A stretch of 7,668 bases of DNA from positions 1 through 7,668 of the forward strand of contig JAAFIJ010000117.1 of assembly GCA_013298675.1 (NCBI GenBank), read 5' to 3'. This DNA is from Rhodobacterales bacterium (GTDB taxonomy: Bacteria; Pseudomonadota; Alphaproteobacteria; Rhodobacterales; Rhodobacteraceae). The notes beneath the pieces were generated by a model. The model saw nothing but the letters and a program-made list of their open reading frames with translations. It was not told the origin of the DNA and did not search any database. Both the position numbers and the translations under genes were made by a program. Positions 4,153 through 7,668 of this stretch are shown one piece after another; within the stretch, counting starts at the first letter, position 1; the number at the start of each line of letters is the position of its first letter.

Positions 4153-5178
4153 ATGAAATTCCTCGACCTCGCCAAAGTCTACATCCGCTCGGGCGGCGGC
4201 GGCGGCGGCTGCGTTTCGTTCCGGCGTGAAAAGTTCGTCGAATTCGGTGGGCCTGACGGCGGTGATGGCGGCAATGGCGGCTCTGTCTATGCCGAGGCGG
4301 TAGACGGTTTGAACACCCTGATCGATTTTCGCTATCAACAGCACTTCTTTGCAAAATCGGGCCAGCCCGGCATGGGGTCGCAACGCACTGGCAAAACCGG
4401 TGATGATATCGTTCTGAAGGTCCCGGTTGGCACAGAGATTTTGGACGAGGACGAAGAAACCGTCCTTGCGGATTTGACCGTGGTGGGCCAGCGGGTGCTG
4501 TTGGCGCAGGGCGGGAATGGCGGTTGGGGCAACTTGCGGTTCAAATCCTCGACGAACCGAGCTCCATCGCGGGCCAATCCGGGGCAAGAGTTCATTGAGC
4601 GTACCATCTGGCTGCGTTTGAAACTGATCGCGGATGCGGGGCTTGTTGGCCTGCCAAACGCGGGTAAATCGACCTTTCTGGCGGCCGTTTCCAACGCCCG
4701 TCCCAAGATCGCTGATTACCCCTTTACCACGCTTGTGCCTAACCTTGGTGTTGTCGCGGTGAATGAAACCGAAATTGTGATGGCCGATATTCCCGGCCTG
4801 ATTGAAGGCGCAAGCGAAGGTCGGGGCTTGGGGATTCAGTTCCTCGCCCATGTTGAGCGGTGCAAGGTGCTGTTGCATCTGGTTGATGGCACGTCATCAA
4901 CCATCACCAAAGACTACAAAACCATCGTGACCGAACTTGAGGCCTATTCTGACATTCTGGGCGACAAGGCGCGCGTCGTTGCGTTGAACAAATGCGACGC
5001 CTTGGACAGCAAGACGATTTCCACCCGCCGCAAAGCACTGGAAAAGGCGTCAGGCGGCCCGGTTTTCGTGATCTCGGGCGTTTCGGGGATGGGGCTTCAA
5101 GACACATTGCGTGCCTTGCACCGCGAAATCGTCGGCGATCAGGAGGACTTGGGAGGCGACGAGCCATGGCAGCCCTAA
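4153..5178 (+). CDS. obgE: GTPase Obg/CgtA, ribosome assembly
   Basis: Essential GTPase that binds the 50S subunit and acts in its late assembly and in growth and stress control. The 341-aa product has the Gly-rich Obg fold at about 1-158 (MKFLDLAKVYIRSGGGGGG start, with GGPDGGDGGNGGSV at 32-45). The G domain at about 160-328 has G1 GLPNAGKST (166-174), the switch I FTT (191-193), G3 DIPG (212-215), G4 NKCD (279-282) and G5 near SGVSG (308-312). There is no OCT domain, only a short acidic tail ending DEPWQP, as is usual in many alphaproteobacteria. A run of six GGC codons encodes Gly14-19. The ATG is set by the conserved N-terminus; its Shine-Dalgarno is weak (AGAAAG, 4140-4145). The last 13 bases overlap proB. 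The rplU-rpmA-obg neighbourhood is widely conserved in bacteria; here two acetyltransferase genes separate rpmA from obgE. Confidence 0.98.
   Translation: MKFLDLAKVYIRSGGGGGGCVSFRREKFVEFGGPDGGDGGNGGSVYAEAVDGLNTLIDFRYQQHFFAKSGQPGMGSQRTGKTGDDIVLKVPVGTEILDEDEETVLADLTVVGQRVLLAQGGNGGWGNLRFKSSTNRAPSRANPGQEFIERTIWLRLKLIADAGLVGLPNAGKSTFLAAVSNARPKIADYPFTTLVPNLGVVAVNETEIVMADIPGLIEGASEGRGLGIQFLAHVERCKVLLHLVDGTSSTITKDYKTIVTELEAYSDILGDKARVVALNKCDALDSKTISTRRKALEKASGGPVFVISGVSGMGLQDTLRALHREIVGDQEDLGGDEPWQP
4192..4209 (+). repeat. (GGC)6 trinucleotide run in obgE
   Basis: Six uninterrupted GGC units encode Gly14-Gly19 in the glycine-rich Obg fold. The Gly residues are conserved in the family; the use of one codon throughout makes this a perfect triplet repeat that could gain or lose units without shifting the frame. 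Confidence 0.85.
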
Positions 5179-6293
5179 AGTCGCTTCGCGCCCCTGACAT
5201 TCGTCTCGCCAAGCGGCTGGTTGTCAAAATCGGCTCGGCCTTGTTGGTTGACCGGGCCACGGGCCTGCGCCGCGATTGGTTGACCGCTTTGGCGCAAGAT
5301 GTGGCCGAGGCCAAGTTGCGCGGCACGGATGTAGTACTGGTGTCGTCGGGGTCAATTGCCTTGGGTCGCAAGGTGTTGGGTCTGCCCGACGGCGCGCTGA
5401 CGTTGGAACAATCGCAAGCCGCAGCGGCAGTTGGGCAAATCCGACTTGCCCGCGCCTATGAAGAAGTGCTGGAGGCGCATGGCATCAAAACCGGACAGGT
5501 TTTGGTGACGCTCGAAGATACCGAAGACCGCCGCCGTTATCTGAATTCGCGCGCCACCATGGAAACGCTGCTGGGTTTGGGCGTGGTGCCCATCGTGAAT
5601 GAAAATGACACGGTCGCCACAGATGAAATTCGCTTTGGCGACAACGACCGCTTGGCGGCCCAAATCGCAGTAACCGTGGGCGCGGATCAGCTGATCTTGC
5701 TGTCGGATGTTGACGGTTTTTACTCGGCCAATCCCAAAGAAGACAGCAGCGCCATTCGGTTTGATCTGGTAGAAAAAATTACCCCGCAAATCGAAGAAAT
5801 GGCGGGCGATCCCATCTCTGCCATGTCCAAAGGTGGGATGAAAACCAAACTGCTGGCGGCCAAGACGGCCGTCGCAGGCGGCTGTGCTATGGCGATCATG
5901 GAAGGTTCGGTGTTGCGCCCGTTGACGGCACTTGCCATGGGGGCTAACCGCACTTGGTTTGTCGCCAAGGGCGATCCGCAAGCCGCGCGCAAGCGGTGGA
6001 TCAATGCGATGAAACCGCGCGGAGAGTTGGTGCTGGATGCAGGCGCCGTGCATGCGATGACGGCGGGAAAATCGCTGTTGCCTGCGGGCGTGACGCAGGT
6101 CAGCGGCACCTTTGGGCGCGGTGATCCCGTGGCGATTTTGTCGCCCGAGGGCGTGATCCTTGGCAAAGGTCTGGTGCGTTATACCGCCGCTGAGGCCAAG
6201 CAAATCGCCGGGCACAGGTCTTCAGAGATTGAAGCGATCTTGGGCTATCCGGGCCGGGCCGCATTGGTGCACCGCGACGATATGGTGATTTAA
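5166..6293 (+). CDS. proB: glutamate 5-kinase
   Basis: Phosphorylates L-glutamate with ATP to gamma-glutamyl phosphate, the first and normally proline-inhibited step of proline synthesis, in the cytoplasm. The 375-aa product has an amino-acid-kinase domain (about 14-265): VVKIGSALL (19-27) with the catalytic Lys21, LVSSGSIALG (58-67), NENDTV (145-150), FGDNDRLAAQIA (157-168), LLSDVDGFYSANP (178-190) and GGMKTKLLAA (223-232). A C-terminal PUA domain (about 285-370) begins GELVLDAGAVHAM. Length and order match E. coli ProB (367 aa). Start ATG 5166 has GGGAGG at 5151-5156 and fits the family; the frame is open back to 4992, but only because it lies inside obgE. The 13-nt overlap with obgE implies translational coupling. 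It is followed 16 nt later by proA. Confidence 0.97.
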   Translation: MAALKSLRAPDIRLAKRLVVKIGSALLVDRATGLRRDWLTALAQDVAEAKLRGTDVVLVSSGSIALGRKVLGLPDGALTLEQSQAAAAVGQIRLARAYEEVLEAHGIKTGQVLVTLEDTEDRRRYLNSRATMETLLGLGVVPIVNENDTVATDEIRFGDNDRLAAQIAVTVGADQLILLSDVDGFYSANPKEDSSAIRFDLVEKITPQIEEMAGDPISAMSKGGMKTKLLAAKTAVAGGCAMAIMEGSVLRPLTALAMGANRTWFVAKGDPQAARKRWINAMKPRGELVLDAGAVHAMTAGKSLLPAGVTQVSGTFGRGDPVAILSPEGVILGKGLVRYTAAEAKQIAGHRSSEIEAILGYPGRAALVHRDDMVI

Positions 6294-6309
6294 CATAAGG
6301 CCGGCGCGG

Positions 6310-7581
6310 ATGGAGACCCAATTGGACAGCCAATTTACCGATATGATGCGCGACATTGGCACCAAGGCCCGTCTTGCTGCTGGCGAACTGGCCTGCGCCG
6401 GGTCAGAGCGCAAGTATGCAGCCCTGATCGGGGCGGCCCAAGCCGTCTGGTCGCGCCGTCAAGAAATTGAAGACGCCAACTACCAAGATATGGCCTATGC
6501 CGAGGCAAAGGGGCTTAGCCCTGCGATGTTGGACCGTTTGCGTCTGGATGAACACCGGATCCGTGGCATCGTTGATGCCTTGCGCGCCGTGGCCGAACAG
6601 CCCGACCCAGTGGGCCGTGTTCTGGCCGAATGGGACCGGCCAAACGGGCTGCACATTCAACGCGTGGCCACCCCGTTGGGTGTGGTCGGGGTGATTTACG
6701 AAAGCCGCCCGAATGTGACGGCGGATGCGGGCGCGCTCTGTCTAAAGGCCGGTAATGCGGTGATTTTGCGTGGCGGATCGGAAAGTTTGCATTCTGCCAC
6801 CGTGATCCATGATTGCATGGTGCAAGGGTTGCGTGAAGCGGGTCTGCCGCAAGCGGCTATTCAGCTGATTCCCACACGCGACCGCGAAATGGTATCCGCC
6901 ATGCTGCGCGCGACCGAATATATCGATGTGATCGTCCCCCGCGGCGGCAAAGGACTTGTGTCCCTTGTTCAAAGAGAGGCGCGTGTGCCGGTATTTGCGC
7001 ATCTTGAGGGGATTTGTCACGTCTATGCGGACCGCGATGCGGACCTTGAAAAGGCGCGGCGGGTGGTTCTGAATTCCAAAACCCGCCGTACGGGCATTTG
7101 TGGCGCGGCGGAATGCTTGCTGATCGACTGGCAGTTTTACACCAAACACGGCGCGGTTTTGATCGAAGATCTGGTGAAAGCCGGGGTCGAGGTGCGCACC
7201 GAGGGTGAGTTGCTGAAAGTTCCGGGAACGGTCAAGGCGGCGCCCGATGATTTCGGCCGCGAATTCCTTGATATGATCATCGCTGCAAAACTCGTTGATG
7301 GCGTGGACGAGGCGATTGCCCATATCCGTCAGTATGGATCAAACCACACCGAAAGCATCCTGACCGAAAATGACGAAACGGCAGCGCGGTTTATGCAGCG
7401 TCTCGACAGCGCGATCCTGATGCGCAACGCCTCTACCCAGTTTGCCGACGGTGGAGAGTTTGGCATGGGGGGCGAGATTGGGATTGCCACCGGCAAAATG
7501 CACGCGCGCGGCCCGGTTGGTGCGGACCAGTTGACCAGCTTTAAGTATCTTGTCACGGGTGACGGTACGATCCGGCTATAG
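6310..7581 (+). CDS. proA: glutamate-5-semialdehyde dehydrogenase (gamma-glutamyl phosphate reductase)
   Basis: Reduces the ProB product gamma-glutamyl phosphate with NADPH to glutamate-5-semialdehyde, which cyclises and is then reduced by ProC to proline. The 423-aa product is a complete member of the aldehyde dehydrogenase superfamily (E. coli ProA has 417 aa). Visible motifs: GVVGVIYESRPNVTADAGAL (124-143), KAGNAVILRGGSES (146-159), VIVPRGGKGL (207-216), the active-site segment NSKTRRTGICGAAE (255-268) with the catalytic Cys264, and GEFGMGGEIGIATGKMHARG (382-401) near the C-terminus. Start ATG 6310 has ATAAGG at 6295-6300; ATG 6343 (Met12) is a possible shorter start. It lies 16 nt after proB, so the two enzymes, which pass a labile intermediate between them, are probably made from one mRNA. 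proC is not in the window. Confidence 0.97.
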   Translation: METQLDSQFTDMMRDIGTKARLAAGELACAGSERKYAALIGAAQAVWSRRQEIEDANYQDMAYAEAKGLSPAMLDRLRLDEHRIRGIVDALRAVAEQPDPVGRVLAEWDRPNGLHIQRVATPLGVVGVIYESRPNVTADAGALCLKAGNAVILRGGSESLHSATVIHDCMVQGLREAGLPQAAIQLIPTRDREMVSAMLRATEYIDVIVPRGGKGLVSLVQREARVPVFAHLEGICHVYADRDADLEKARRVVLNSKTRRTGICGAAECLLIDWQFYTKHGAVLIEDLVKAGVEVRTEGELLKVPGTVKAAPDDFGREFLDMIIAAKLVDGVDEAIAHIRQYGSNHTESILTENDETAARFMQRLDSAILMRNASTQFADGGEFGMGGEIGIATGKMHARGPVGADQLTSFKYLVTGDGTIRL

Positions 7582-7668
7582 CGCGCTGCCAGATCGTACA
7601 GCATGTTCAGAACGTGAAGCGAATTTCCGTCCTGCCGATTTCTGTGGTTAGGCGACGGTGTTGCCGCT

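Noticed and set aside
4033..4878. 281-codon open frame on the - strand opposite obgE
   Set aside because: It is antisense to an unmistakable obgE, and its protein is low in hydrophobic core pattern and matches no family I know.
4992..5165. Longer proB start adding 58 residues
   Set aside because: The added residues lie inside obgE in another frame and look unlike glutamate kinase. ATG 5166 has a good Shine-Dalgarno and fits the family N-terminus.
5352..6215. 287-codon open frame on the - strand opposite proB
   Set aside because: It is antisense to a complete proB with all family motifs; it is a codon-bias shadow.
7582..7668. A gene start after proA (open frame from GTG 7614)
   Set aside because: The frame is open to the window edge, but there is no Shine-Dalgarno and fewer than 20 codons are visible, so nothing can be supported.
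1..7668. CRISPR array, insertion sequence, prophage or defence system
   Set aside because: No regularly spaced repeats, terminal inverted repeats, transposase, integrase or nuclease-like genes are present. All large genes are accounted for by housekeeping or enzyme families.

Overview
This window looks like an ordinary chromosomal housekeeping segment of an alphaproteobacterium, most likely a member of the Rhodobacteraceae (Roseobacter-like). The basis is the character of the encoded proteins: L21 with a long Ala/Lys-rich tail, a short Obg without a C-terminal OCT extension, RimL-type acetyltransferases between rpmA and obgE, and moderately high G+C codon use. The species cannot be named from the sequence alone. 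No mobile element, CRISPR array, prophage or defence cassette is visible.

Left end (1-559). A strong stem-loop with a short T-run at 41-63 probably terminates a gene that lies outside the window. At 174-196 on the + strand is a short sequence that resembles the 3' end of a tRNA (T-loop to CCA) but has no matching 5' half; it is read as a remnant. A complete tRNA-Ser with anticodon CGA lies on the - strand at 293-382. Divergent from it is a gene for a secreted DUF2059-type protein (560-1435).

Ribosomal block (1436-2480). A clear sigma-70-like promoter (1511-1539) precedes a leader of about 130 nt with small hairpins. Then come rplU (L21) and rpmA (L27), six bases apart, followed by an AT-rich palindrome and a GC-rich GAAA-capped terminator hairpin.

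Acetyltransferase, Obg and proline block (2485-7581). Five genes run in the same direction: a single-domain GNAT acetyltransferase, a two-domain (tandem) GNAT protein, obgE (ribosome-associated GTPase), proB and proA. The two GNAT genes are 9 nt apart, obgE overlaps proB by 13 nt, and proB-proA are 16 nt apart, so operon-like transcription and translational coupling are likely. ProB and ProA carry out the first two steps of proline synthesis from glutamate. L21, L27 and Obg all belong to 50S subunit biology. The acetyltransferases between them may act on ribosomal proteins, but that is inference from context only. The last 87 bases (7582-7668) hold nothing I can support.

The content is mostly conventional. 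The points most worth a second look are the three GNAT domains between rpmA and obgE, the structured rplU leader, the palindrome after rpmA, the orphan tRNA 3' end and the internal repeats of the DUF2059 protein.
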